From positions 1,032,001 to 1,096,000 of the forward strand of contig NZ_CP091799.1 in NCBI RefSeq assembly GCF_022024235.1: 64,000 nucleotides of DNA, written 5' to 3'. Positions 16,475 to 24,921 of this stretch are shown piece after piece. Every line of letters starts with the position of its first letter. The first letter of the stretch is position 1. The position numbers were made by a program, and so were the translations under genes. The notes below the pieces were generated by a model. The model saw nothing but the letters and a program-made list of their open reading frames with translations, had not been told where the DNA came from and searched no databases. The DNA comes from Segatella baroniae B14. Its GTDB lineage: Bacteria > Bacteroidota > Bacteroidia > Bacteroidales > Bacteroidaceae.

Positions 16475-16702
16475 ATGGAAAAAAAAGAAAGAATACGTGA
16501 ATTGCTCGAAGAAGCTCTCCCACTCGTTGATTTAGATTCTGAATTTCTCTTCAGTGAGCTCGACTCACTGGGCATCACCACTATACTGATGCTGCTCTCT
16601 GAGGAATATCACATCTGCTTGGAATCAGAGGATGTGACACCCAAAAACTTCAAAAACTTAGAGAATCTCACCAAAATGGTTGAGAACAAATTACAACAAT
16701 AA
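16475..16702 (+). CDS. Acyl carrier protein (orphan type)
   Basis: 75 residues. The phosphopantetheine site is Ser31 in ELDSLGITT, a dedicated rather than housekeeping ACP motif (the FAS ACP usually reads GADSLD). Acidic helices around it are as expected. It begins a two-gene transcript with the adenylate-forming ligase and is presumably loaded by it, the acyl chain then being extended by the ketosynthase encoded convergently. Product unknown. Confidence 0.82.
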   Translation: MEKKERIRELLEEALPLVDLDSEFLFSELDSLGITTILMLLSEEYHICLESEDVTPKNFKNLENLTKMVENKLQQ

Positions 16703-16796
16703 TCTTGTTATGTGTTGAATACAAGATTGATACAAGTTTTTTCAAGATCAAAATTACAAGATTACTTATTATTGCTCGGTCCGAATAATTGAATTC

Positions 16797-18134
16797 ATGA
16801 TAGAAGACTATATTAAACTTTTCGCTGAAAAACAACCTCAAAAGATTGCTATAATATGTGATAGACAAAAGGTAACTTATGAGCAACTATACGATAAGAT
16901 AAAAAAACGCGCAGCAGAAATATGTCAGCGCTTTGCTACAAATAAGCATCAACAAGCTTCGCTGTCATCTCATCGTGCGATTGTTTTTAGAAGTAGTCAG
17001 ACCATCGATTTTCTGGTAACCTATTTTGCTATTCATCTCAGTGGAAACATTGCTGTTCCTCTTGAGAAGGATGCTACCGAAGAGACTTTTTCGACCATTC
17101 AAAAGCAAGTGGAGCACATGATATTCCCAAAAGAAGTGGCCGATATTCTTTTTACTACGGGCACAACAGGAAAATCTAAGGGTATTATGATTAGTCATCG
17201 CGCAATACTTGCAAATGCAGATAATCTAAAAGAGGCTCAAGGATTCAACAAAGATCTAGTCTTTATTATCAGCGGACCACTCAACCATATCGGCAGTCTT
17301 TCTAAAGTGTATCCTACACTAATGTGTGGTGCTACCCTCTATCTGCTTCAAGGAATGAAAGACCTAAACGCTTTCTACACAGCTCTTGACTATCCTTGCA
17401 GTAAGATGGCCACTTTCCTCGTTCCAACCAATATTCGTATCTTGCTGACATTCAGTAGCAATCGCCTGCATACTTATGCCCACAAAATAGATTTTATCGA
17501 GACGGGAGCTTCAGCTATCTCACAAAAAGATCTTGATTTACTTCGCAAAACACTTCCTACTTCACGTCTCTATAATACTTATGCTTCTACAGAAACGGGC
17601 ATTATCGCTACCTATAACTTCAACACCCCGGAAAGTAAAGCTAACTGTCTGGGAAAAGCGATGAAACATTCTCACTTCTTCATTACTGCAGAAGGTAGAA
17701 TAGCCTGTCAGGGAGACACACTGATGTTGGGATATGTTGGCGATGAAGAGATGACACGACTCGTTTTGAACAATGGTACCATCTATACTTCTGACAATGG
17801 AGAAATAGACAGCGAAGGGCGTCTACATATGTTAGGAAGACAAGACGATGTCATTAATATAGGTGGTTACAAAGTTGCACCTACTGAAGTAGAGGACGTT
17901 GCACTGTCGCTACCCGATATCAAGGAGTGTATCTGTATTGCTGCCGAACATCCAGTTATCGGGGTCGTAACCAAACTCTTGATTGTCAGCGAGAAAGACG
18001 AAATCGATAAAAAATCAATAGCCCGTTTTATTGCCAGCAAACTAGAATCGTATAAAGTACCTATATACTATGAAAAGGTAGATAAGATAGAGCGTACCTT
18101 TAACGGTAAGCTCAATCGCAAATACTATCGATAA
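16797..18134 (+). CDS. Adenylate-forming acyl-CoA/acyl-ACP ligase
   Basis: 445 residues, shorter than a typical 500-550-residue acyl-CoA ligase, mainly because the N-terminal part is compact. The P-loop reads TTGTTGKSKGIMISH; the adenylate loop YASTETGIIATYN follows; the hinge region is GRQDDVINIGGYKVAPTEVE; and the C-terminal lysine is in FNGKLNRKY. It probably activates an acid with ATP and transfers it to the adjacent ACP. Its end overlaps the end of the convergent ketosynthase gene by 23 bases. Confidence 0.82.
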   Translation: MIEDYIKLFAEKQPQKIAIICDRQKVTYEQLYDKIKKRAAEICQRFATNKHQQASLSSHRAIVFRSSQTIDFLVTYFAIHLSGNIAVPLEKDATEETFSTIQKQVEHMIFPKEVADILFTTGTTGKSKGIMISHRAILANADNLKEAQGFNKDLVFIISGPLNHIGSLSKVYPTLMCGATLYLLQGMKDLNAFYTALDYPCSKMATFLVPTNIRILLTFSSNRLHTYAHKIDFIETGASAISQKDLDLLRKTLPTSRLYNTYASTETGIIATYNFNTPESKANCLGKAMKHSHFFITAEGRIACQGDTLMLGYVGDEEMTRLVLNNGTIYTSDNGEIDSEGRLHMLGRQDDVINIGGYKVAPTEVEDVALSLPDIKECICIAAEHPVIGVVTKLLIVSEKDEIDKKSIARFIASKLESYKVPIYYEKVDKIERTFNGKLNRKYYR

Positions 18135-19881
18135 AGCAGAGTTGCGCTTCAAAATTGTTATCCGAAAGATAGTCTATACTACCTACAATAGCTTTTGTTA
18201 TTGGAGCATCACTTGAGAGCATGCTTTGCGCTTCACGCAATAATGCAGTAACATCTTGATTATCATGAAGCAAACAGAAAGAAGTTTCACCATGATACCC
18301 CTGGCGAATAGCAATTTCTCCGGTTACCATATTCGGCAAAGTATACGTAAAAAGATGTGGACTAGGAATATCTTGCATGGAAAGCGCATAACTTTGGTCA
18401 GTAGAGATAGATCCATACTTGCTATATAATAGAATGGCTGTATCTTCTCCACTCTGTCCGGCAAAAGACGAAGCAGAAGTAACCTCTACAGAAGAATCCT
18501 TCCGGACAGCATGAAGAAGAAGCTCAGATGCAACAAACCCTAGTTTACTTAGATTATCCATTTTGTAAAAACGAGGATAATTGCCTATTTCAGATTTATA
18601 TACTTGTTTTAGAAAGGAAATACCCATTTCAGACAATGGCTCGTTGGCATCCTCAAGAGCAATAGTATAGTCTTGTCCATCCAACTCAATATGCTGATTT
18701 CGGATACTCAACCGATGCTTAACAGTAAACGATCGTTTAACAGATGAGCTTTCAGGTTTAATAACAGCTCCTTTAGCTACTAATATTGCCGCATTACAAC
18801 CACCAAAGCCCGCAATTGTCTTCAGAAAAGCCTGCTTATCTGTAGTCGTATTCTGAGTCACAATATTCACACGTCTACTGACACCAAGTTCATCAAATCC
18901 TTTGGTGGCCAATACGGTATGATCATCTACAGCCATACGAGTAATAATGATATCGAGCACGCCTGTAGCACCCATCGTATGACCATAATAAGCTTTAAGT
19001 GAATTAGCAGGGATATCAGCAAGTCCTTCGTGAGATAAAGCTACAGCCTCCATTTCATCATTAAACAATGTTGATGTACCATGTGTATTAACACATGCAA
19101 GTATTTCTGCAGGATAATCCTCCATCGTACGATGAATAGCCATAGCCAAACCAGTAGCCTTAGGCGAAGGTGCCGTCTGATGGTAAGCATCATTACGTAC
19201 TACTCCCGAAGCAAGATACCAATGATCCGGATGCCAATCGGCCTTATGAAGAATCACAGTAGCAGCAGCCTCTCCCAAATTTAATCCGTTTCGATCTATG
19301 TCAAAAGGACGACACGGAGAAGCTGATAAGGCTTTAAGCGACTGAAAACCTGAAATAGTAAAAGATGACTGTACATCACATCCACAGACAATAACATAAT
19401 CATACGCATCACACGCTATGAAGCGCTTTGCCACAAGTAGAGCATGCACACCCGAAATGCAAGCATTGCACACTACCTGAGGAGTAGATGTAATACCTAA
19501 CTTCTGGGCTATTACATGAGCACTATTAACCAAGCTAACACGTTCAACATCAGGAAGTAATTCTATATTACCTTTAGTAGAACTTAAGATGAATAATGTA
19601 CGACTAGAGGTAATATCAAAATCTGTCCCATCAGGTATTTCACGTATAGCACCCTGAACAGAACGAACAGCCATCTTCTCAAATCTGCTAAGTCCTAAAA
19701 AAGATGAGCTATCTTCCCAAAACTTTTCGGGCATCAACGATGCAGTAAATGCAAAATCAAGATTAAACTTATGTTCATACTTCTGCAGACCAGTGACACC
19801 CGCCTTTACATTTTCATAGTTCTCCTTTGAGGAAATACCCAAAGGAGAAATGATATTATCTGCTATGATTTCTATCATCAT
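18112..19881 (-). CDS. Beta-ketoacyl synthase with fused C-terminal ketosynthase-like domain
   Basis: 589 residues, longer than a single KAS of about 410. Residues 1-375 form a complete condensing enzyme: nucleophile Cys141 in CNACISG, His267 in NTHGTSTLFND and His301 in YYGHTMGATG. Residues about 390-589 form a second module (SSFAGQSGEDTAILLY, PSPHLFTYTLPNMVTGEIAI) resembling the small ketoacyl-synthase-like proteins (Ketoacyl-synt_2) that are normally separate genes in aryl-polyene or flexirubin clusters; it has no Cys/His/His set. It likely cooperates with the ACP and ligase encoded on the other strand. Confidence 0.8.
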   Translation of the reverse strand: MMIEIIADNIISPLGISSKENYENVKAGVTGLQKYEHKFNLDFAFTASLMPEKFWEDSSSFLGLSRFEKMAVRSVQGAIREIPDGTDFDITSSRTLFILSSTKGNIELLPDVERVSLVNSAHVIAQKLGITSTPQVVCNACISGVHALLVAKRFIACDAYDYVIVCGCDVQSSFTISGFQSLKALSASPCRPFDIDRNGLNLGEAAATVILHKADWHPDHWYLASGVVRNDAYHQTAPSPKATGLAMAIHRTMEDYPAEILACVNTHGTSTLFNDEMEAVALSHEGLADIPANSLKAYYGHTMGATGVLDIIITRMAVDDHTVLATKGFDELGVSRRVNIVTQNTTTDKQAFLKTIAGFGGCNAAILVAKGAVIKPESSSVKRSFTVKHRLSIRNQHIELDGQDYTIALEDANEPLSEMGISFLKQVYKSEIGNYPRFYKMDNLSKLGFVASELLLHAVRKDSSVEVTSASSFAGQSGEDTAILLYSKYGSISTDQSYALSMQDIPSPHLFTYTLPNMVTGEIAIRQGYHGETSFCLLHDNQDVTALLREAQSMLSSDAPITKAIVGSIDYLSDNNFEAQLCFIDSICD

Positions 19882-19885
19882 CTTA

Positions 19886-19908
19886 ACGTTTAAACGTCTG
19901 CAAAGGTA
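19886..19908 (-). promoter_or_regulatory. Promoter and palindrome in front of the ketosynthase gene
   Basis: TACCTTTG on the minus strand (19908-19901) lies 20 bases from the ATG. A perfect 12-bp palindrome ACGTTTAAACGT (19886-19897) sits between promoter and start, a position suited to an operator. Confidence 0.5.
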
Positions 19909-19955
19909 ATCATTTTTGAGTGATTACTCGCTTAAACGGAATAGAAATCTTAAGA

Positions 19956-20534
19956 CTACACAGCCTTGGCTTGCGTGCAAAGAGAAAGAAAATACTGGTG
20001 AATATGTGTATCTTCATCAAGCTCAGGATGAAAGGCTGTAACAAGTTGATTTCCCTGTCGGGCTGCTACGATGTGGCCATCTACTTGAGCTAAAACATCT
20101 ACATTCTCACCTATTTCTTCAATATAAGGAGCACGAATAAACGTCATTGGAACACTACCGATACCCTTAACATCACTCTCCACACGGAAACTGCCCAACT
20201 GTCGACCGTAAGCATTGCGACGAGCGTCAATATTCATTGTATTGAGATGTGTATGATCGAGCAAAATCAATCCTGCACAGGTTCCAAATACAGGAAGCCC
20301 TTTGGCAATAGCATCCTGCAAAGGCTGCCACAATAACTCATCTTTCATTATTCTCATCATAGCAGTACTCTCACCACCAGGAATAATAAGACCTACTATC
20401 GGCTGCTGGGCATCACTCAAAGCCTCGTTCCAATCAGCCAAATTACGTATCTGAACTGACTCAACTCCCAAACGATGGAGCATCTGCTGATGTTCAGCAA
20501 ATGCTCCCTGTAAAGCTAAAACGCCAATCTTCAT
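19956..20534 (-). CDS. pdxT: Pyridoxal 5'-phosphate synthase glutaminase subunit
   Basis: 192 residues from the ATG at 20534; longer upstream frames lie inside pdxS and are rejected. MKIGVLALQGAFAEH is the canonical PdxT start, IIPGGESTAM the glutaminase loop, and GTCAGLILL contains the nucleophilic Cys; AFHPE gives the catalytic His-Pro-Glu. It hydrolyses glutamine and passes ammonia to PdxS. It lies 40 bases after pdxS in the same orientation. Confidence 0.93.
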   Translation of the reverse strand: MKIGVLALQGAFAEHQQMLHRLGVESVQIRNLADWNEALSDAQQPIVGLIIPGGESTAMMRIMKDELLWQPLQDAIAKGLPVFGTCAGLILLDHTHLNTMNIDARRNAYGRQLGSFRVESDVKGIGSVPMTFIRAPYIEEIGENVDVLAQVDGHIVAARQGNQLVTAFHPELDEDTHIHQYFLSLCTQAKAV

Positions 20535-20574
20535 GATCTTAAGCTTTATAGTATACTTAGATTTTGTATTGTTG

Positions 20575-21447
20575 TTACTTTCCTCTTTCAGCCATGAGCA
20601 ATTCGATTTCACTCTCATTGATACCGACCATAGCCTCACCTAAATCCTCACTGAGTTCAGCGATGATAGCAGGATTCTGATAATTGGTTACAGCTTTCAC
20701 GATAGCCTGAGCACGCTTTACAGGATTACCGCTCTTAAAGATACCACTACCTACGAATACACCCTCTGCACCAAGTTGCATCATGAGTGCAGCGTCAGCA
20801 GGAGTAGCCACACCACCTGCAGCAAAATTGACTACAGGAAGTTTACCGTTCTCATGAACATACGCTACCAACTCATAAGGCACACGCAATTGTTTAGCTG
20901 CTTCATAGAGCTCATCTTCGCTAAGCGAGGTGAGTCGACGTATTTCACTCTGCATCATACGCATGTGGCGTACAGCCTGAATGACATCACCAGTACCCGG
21001 TTCACCCTTAGTACGAATCATTGTAGCACCCTCATTGATACGTCTTAATGCTTCGCCCAAATCCTTGGCACCACAAACGAAAGGCACTTTAAACTTGCGC
21101 TTGTCGATATGATATACATCATCTGCTGGAGAGAGAACTTCACTCTCGTCAATATAATCGATCTCAATAGCCTCGAGAATCTGAGCCTCAACGAAGTGGC
21201 CTATACGACACTTAGCCATAACAGGAATCGTAACAGCCTCCTGTATACCTTTAATCATCTTAGGATCGCTCATACGTGAAACACCACCAGCTGCACGGAT
21301 ATCAGCAGGAATGCGTTCGAGCGCCATAACAGCACAAGCACCTGCTGCTTCCGCGATCTTAGCCTGTTCAGGAGTGGTTACGTCCATAATTACTCCGCCC
21401 TTTAACATTTGGGCGAGATTGCGATTCAAAGTTGTTCTATCTTCCAT
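20575..21447 (-). CDS. pdxS: Pyridoxal 5'-phosphate synthase lyase subunit
   Basis: 290 residues from the ATG at 21447. Strong PdxS signatures: [75 protein letters not shown]. It makes PLP from ribose 5-phosphate, glyceraldehyde 3-phosphate and ammonia in a 12-mer with PdxT. The gene diverges from a ThiD-AraC fusion gene, its likely regulator. The promoter is CACCTTTG with a TTG 19 bases upstream. Confidence 0.95.
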   Translation of the reverse strand: MEDRTTLNRNLAQMLKGGVIMDVTTPEQAKIAEAAGACAVMALERIPADIRAAGGVSRMSDPKMIKGIQEAVTIPVMAKCRIGHFVEAQILEAIEIDYIDESEVLSPADDVYHIDKRKFKVPFVCGAKDLGEALRRINEGATMIRTKGEPGTGDVIQAVRHMRMMQSEIRRLTSLSEDELYEAAKQLRVPYELVAYVHENGKLPVVNFAAGGVATPADAALMMQLGAEGVFVGSGIFKSGNPVKRAQAIVKAVTNYQNPAIIAELSEDLGEAMVGINESEIELLMAERGK

Positions 21448-21483
21448 TTTTTTATATCTGTTATTATTTTTACGTTCCGACTG

Positions 21484-21513
21484 CAAAGGTGAGAACAAAA
21501 ACTGAATTGTCAA
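21484..21513 (-). promoter_or_regulatory. pdxS promoter
   Basis: On the minus strand, TTG at 21513-21511, 19 bases, then CACCTTTG at 21491-21484 (first base deviates from the TAnnTTTG consensus). Mild weakness would allow activator control. Confidence 0.5.
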
Positions 21514-21627
21514 AAAAAACGTTCCTATACTCAATAACATTAGTCCGATTCCAGCAAATCGTTTGTGATTATATGAATTTCATTTATCATTTTCGGAACT
21601 CTATTCTTATTCTATTAAAAAAAAATG

Positions 21628-21635
21628 TACCTTTG
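21628..21635 (+). promoter_or_regulatory. -7 box of the ThiD-AraC gene, leader nearly absent
   Basis: TACCTTTG ends only five bases before the ATG at 21641. With the usual distance from this box to the transcript start, the mRNA would begin at or within one or two bases of the start codon. Confidence 0.5.
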
Positions 21636-21640
21636 CTTTC

Positions 21641-22723
21641 ATGAATACATTAACTCCTATATTAACCATTACCGGTTCTGACAACACAGGTGGAACGGGT
21701 ATACAGCAGGATATCAAGACGATATCTGCCATGGGGGGACATGCACTCACAGCTATAACCTCTATCACCATACAAGACGATAAACACATCAAGCGAATAT
21801 TCGACCTTCCCTTTCATGTAGTACTCCGACAGGTACAGAGTATCATCAGCACCCAGCACCCGAAAGCGATCAAAATGGGTATGATACGTGATGTGGAGAC
21901 GATTATCGAATTGAGCAAGGAGGTAGAACACTGCGATAATCTTATCATCGTTCCCGGTATATTGTCATCTAAGGGCGAGTATCTCATGTCTATGGAGGCC
22001 ATTCATGCCTGGAAAACATTTCTTATACCAAAAGCCAAATTGCTCATCATTAAATGTGACGAAGCTGAAAAGGTTCTTGATATGAGTATCAAAACATCTG
22101 ATGCTATGGTAAAAGCTGCCCGTAAATTCAGTGCTATGGGAGCCAAGGGTATCATGTTACGTGGAGGACATGTTAAAGATAATAGTGTAACAGCTTTACT
22201 CTATTACGATGGATTCAAACAGTTTTATACTTCTCTTAACATGGCGGGATGGCAGAGGCATGGTGTAGGAGCTGCCATGTCTGCAGCCATAGCCACTCGT
22301 TTAGCGCTTGGAGACAGCCTCAGCAGTGCGGTTCATATCGCACATAAATACATGCATACCCAAGTGGTATACAATGTAACCTCTGACGAAAAAATAACAG
22401 TAAGACCTGTTGACTTATACAATGTATTTATGGATATTCTGGCCGACAACTTTAAGGAACACCACGAGGTGAGCTTTTATGCGAATAAAATGAACATCGG
22501 CACACGATATCTCGGATCTATTACGAATAAAGTGGTAGAAAAGTCGCCTAAATTGATTATCACAGAATATCTCATGCAGGAAGCTAAACAGATGTTGCAA
22601 ACTACATTTCGCTCCGTACAAGAGATATCCTATGATTTGGGATTTAAGACACAAAGCCAGTTTACCAAGGCTTTTATCCAAATATATGGTACACCGCCTT
22701 CTGAATTCAGGAAACAGGTGTGA
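21641..22723 (+). CDS. ThiD-like kinase domain fused to AraC DNA-binding domain
   Basis: 360 residues. Residues 1-255 follow the ThiD/pyridoxal-kinase ribokinase fold: ILTITGSDNTGGTGIQQD, then IKMGMIRD, and the nucleotide/anion-hole loop RHGVGAAMSAAIATRLALG. In active ThiD this loop reads GTGCTLS with a catalytic Cys; here it is GVGAAMS, so Ala211 replaces the Cys. Residues about 265-358 are an AraC-type double helix-turn-helix (VQEISYDLGFKTQSQFTKAF). It is transcribed divergently from pdxS-pdxT. The design suggests a regulator whose dead kinase domain senses a pyridoxine or HMP vitamer. Weak residual kinase activity cannot be excluded. Confidence 0.85.
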   Translation: MNTLTPILTITGSDNTGGTGIQQDIKTISAMGGHALTAITSITIQDDKHIKRIFDLPFHVVLRQVQSIISTQHPKAIKMGMIRDVETIIELSKEVEHCDNLIIVPGILSSKGEYLMSMEAIHAWKTFLIPKAKLLIIKCDEAEKVLDMSIKTSDAMVKAARKFSAMGAKGIMLRGGHVKDNSVTALLYYDGFKQFYTSLNMAGWQRHGVGAAMSAAIATRLALGDSLSSAVHIAHKYMHTQVVYNVTSDEKITVRPVDLYNVFMDILADNFKEHHEVSFYANKMNIGTRYLGSITNKVVEKSPKLIITEYLMQEAKQMLQTTFRSVQEISYDLGFKTQSQFTKAFIQIYGTPPSEFRKQV

Positions 22724-22761
22724 CCTTAAATCGTGATGAATACTGATTTTTTCACGTGCGC

Positions 22762-24852
22762 TTACCAGATTTTCTTCAGTACAACGCTATTGACACTTTC
22801 ACCTTCACGACTGTCGGCCTCCTTCGGAAAATATATCGGAGCACCATTCTGCTTAGGAAGGATACGAAGTTCTAAGTCTTCTATATGTTCTGGTAACCGA
22901 GCTATGTCATACTGCATAGGCTGGCCATTATAAAAGTTATCTTCAATAAGTTTTCCATGAGCATAAAGACGAGCACAATCACCACGATAATCGATTTCAA
23001 GTAACATTCGCTCATGAGCCATTTTTTTAGACTTCAATTCTGTATCAGCTGTAGTGCATTGGCTTGGGTTGCTTAATACTTTCGGGATAGTAATAGTATA
23101 TACGGCAGCCCGATTCCAATCTTCTTCTGAAGGAGCTTCTGCGACTTTAGCTTTTCCTTTAATGATAGTACGCAACTCTTTGGCTTCTTTAATTTTACGA
23201 ACAGTTACATTATCATTCACCAACATAGAAAAACGCTTATCCTGTGTATTACCATCCAACAGATAACACTCTGCAGTAGATTCATCGAGTAGATAGATAT
23301 TCTTATAAACAGGTTTCTTTAATCCTTTTGCCTTTACATGCTTGAGCACCTTTCCATTATCCAAGGCTATTTCGGTATCTACTCCTGGTATCGCCATAAG
23401 ATAAAGTTTTCCATCTTTCTTATCGAGTAACTGAGCTGTAGCATACTTCAACCCCTCGACACGAACAGGAAAGATTCCTGCAGTACCAGCAGGAATCGTT
23501 ATTGGGCTACTCGGAAATTTTATGCCCTCAACCTCAAACTGAATATTTTTCTTGGCACTAAGATGAGCAAATCGTTCATAGTTATTCCAAAACACAAAAG
23601 CCTGCTTGTTCTTACTTCGATAACTCCATCGCAACTTACTGTCATCGCCCTTCTTAAGAGCAGCACTACCATCAATGATAGTCTCTGTCATAGGTGCCAA
23701 TAACTCGCCAAAGGATTTAGCAAAAATATGTAATGGACGCAACTTAAAATACACCTGATTACGCTGCCCAAACTCATTGAGCGGAGCCTGAAAATCATAG
23801 GTTACTACGGGCAAATCATTATTTGCTGTTCCAAGAGTACGCTGTGTCTCGTTAAGGGCAGTAAGTTTACCTTCAGGATTTGTTCCACCATGATACATAT
23901 AATATCCCAGCAGATTACTACCACTTCCCAACTTCACTACAGCCATAGCATACGCATCCATAGGATACATATACACGCGCTTATGATAGCTTGTAACCAT
24001 ACCACCACCCAATTCACAAGTAAAATACGGATAAGCCTGTTCATTACGCTGTTCTTTCTGTTTACCCAGCAGATCAGTACCTATCGCCGTACTAGTACGG
24101 GTAGAACGAAACGAAAAAGCTTTCCAGTAATCGCCAGCACCTTCTTTTATATCTTTATCCCAAAAACCATCGGCGTAATCTCCATACAGCGGAAGCATTT
24201 CACCATAAGGAACTGGTGTACGAAGGGCAGGCCATCCGGTACGAGTATAGAAAGGCAAATCGAAACCAATCTTTTGAGCTATTCGCTTCAATGCCATAAG
24301 ATAACTTCCATTACCCCGATATTCATTATCAAACTGAGCTGCGATAACTGGTCCGCCATCCTTCCACTGCAAACCTTGTATCTGAGTAAAAATTTGTCGA
24401 TAGAGATTTTCGACAAGACTCAAGAACTTAGGTTCTTCAGAACGAAGTCGACACCCCTCCTGAAATACCCAGTCTGGTATTCCACCATTACGAACCTCTC
24501 CATGGCAGAAAGGACCAAGGCGTACGATAACAGGAAGTTGCAGTTCCTTACAGATTTCTATAAAATGTCGCAGATTACGCTGACCACTCCAGTCGAAGAT
24601 TCCCTTCTGCTCTTCTACATGATTCCAAAAAACGTATGTTGCAACAAACGTCACTCCGCCTTCCTTCATCTTCAACAGTTCATTTCGCCATTCACTTGCA
24701 GGAATACGTGAATAATGCACTTCACCCATGACTGGCAACACCCGATGATGATTCATCGAGAGACTGAGCGAATCCCAGGATACTACAGCATTTTGGCTCC
24801 AACCTAAAGAAGCCGCAAAAAGGAAATAAATCGAAAAAAATAATTTTCTCAT
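22762..24852 (-). CDS. GH35 beta-galactosidase
   Basis: 696 residues with signal peptide ending near GWSQ (residue 20). The catalytic TIM barrel has the GH35 start LPVMGEVHYSRIP, the acid/base Glu177 in AAQFDNEYRG and the nucleophile Glu280 in YFTCELGGGM. A C-terminal beta-rich region follows. It should remove terminal beta-galactose from plant polysaccharides in the periplasm. Last gene of a three-gene transcript with a TPR protein and a lipoprotein. Confidence 0.88.
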   Translation of the reverse strand: MRKLFFSIYFLFAASLGWSQNAVVSWDSLSLSMNHHRVLPVMGEVHYSRIPASEWRNELLKMKEGGVTFVATYVFWNHVEEQKGIFDWSGQRNLRHFIEICKELQLPVIVRLGPFCHGEVRNGGIPDWVFQEGCRLRSEEPKFLSLVENLYRQIFTQIQGLQWKDGGPVIAAQFDNEYRGNGSYLMALKRIAQKIGFDLPFYTRTGWPALRTPVPYGEMLPLYGDYADGFWDKDIKEGAGDYWKAFSFRSTRTSTAIGTDLLGKQKEQRNEQAYPYFTCELGGGMVTSYHKRVYMYPMDAYAMAVVKLGSGSNLLGYYMYHGGTNPEGKLTALNETQRTLGTANNDLPVVTYDFQAPLNEFGQRNQVYFKLRPLHIFAKSFGELLAPMTETIIDGSAALKKGDDSKLRWSYRSKNKQAFVFWNNYERFAHLSAKKNIQFEVEGIKFPSSPITIPAGTAGIFPVRVEGLKYATAQLLDKKDGKLYLMAIPGVDTEIALDNGKVLKHVKAKGLKKPVYKNIYLLDESTAECYLLDGNTQDKRFSMLVNDNVTVRKIKEAKELRTIIKGKAKVAEAPSEEDWNRAAVYTITIPKVLSNPSQCTTADTELKSKKMAHERMLLEIDYRGDCARLYAHGKLIEDNFYNGQPMQYDIARLPEHIEDLELRILPKQNGAPIYFPKEADSREGESVNSVVLKKIW

Positions 24853-24921
24853 TGTTATTTATCATTAGATTATCAGATGTCAAAGACCCAACTACTAAAT
24901 CGTGGATATGGCAACCCAAAC

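Noticed and set aside
23890..24711. 273-codon ORF antisense to the GH35 gene
   Set aside because: GH35 has full motif support on the other strand; the antisense frame is Thr/Ile/Ser-rich shadow sequence.
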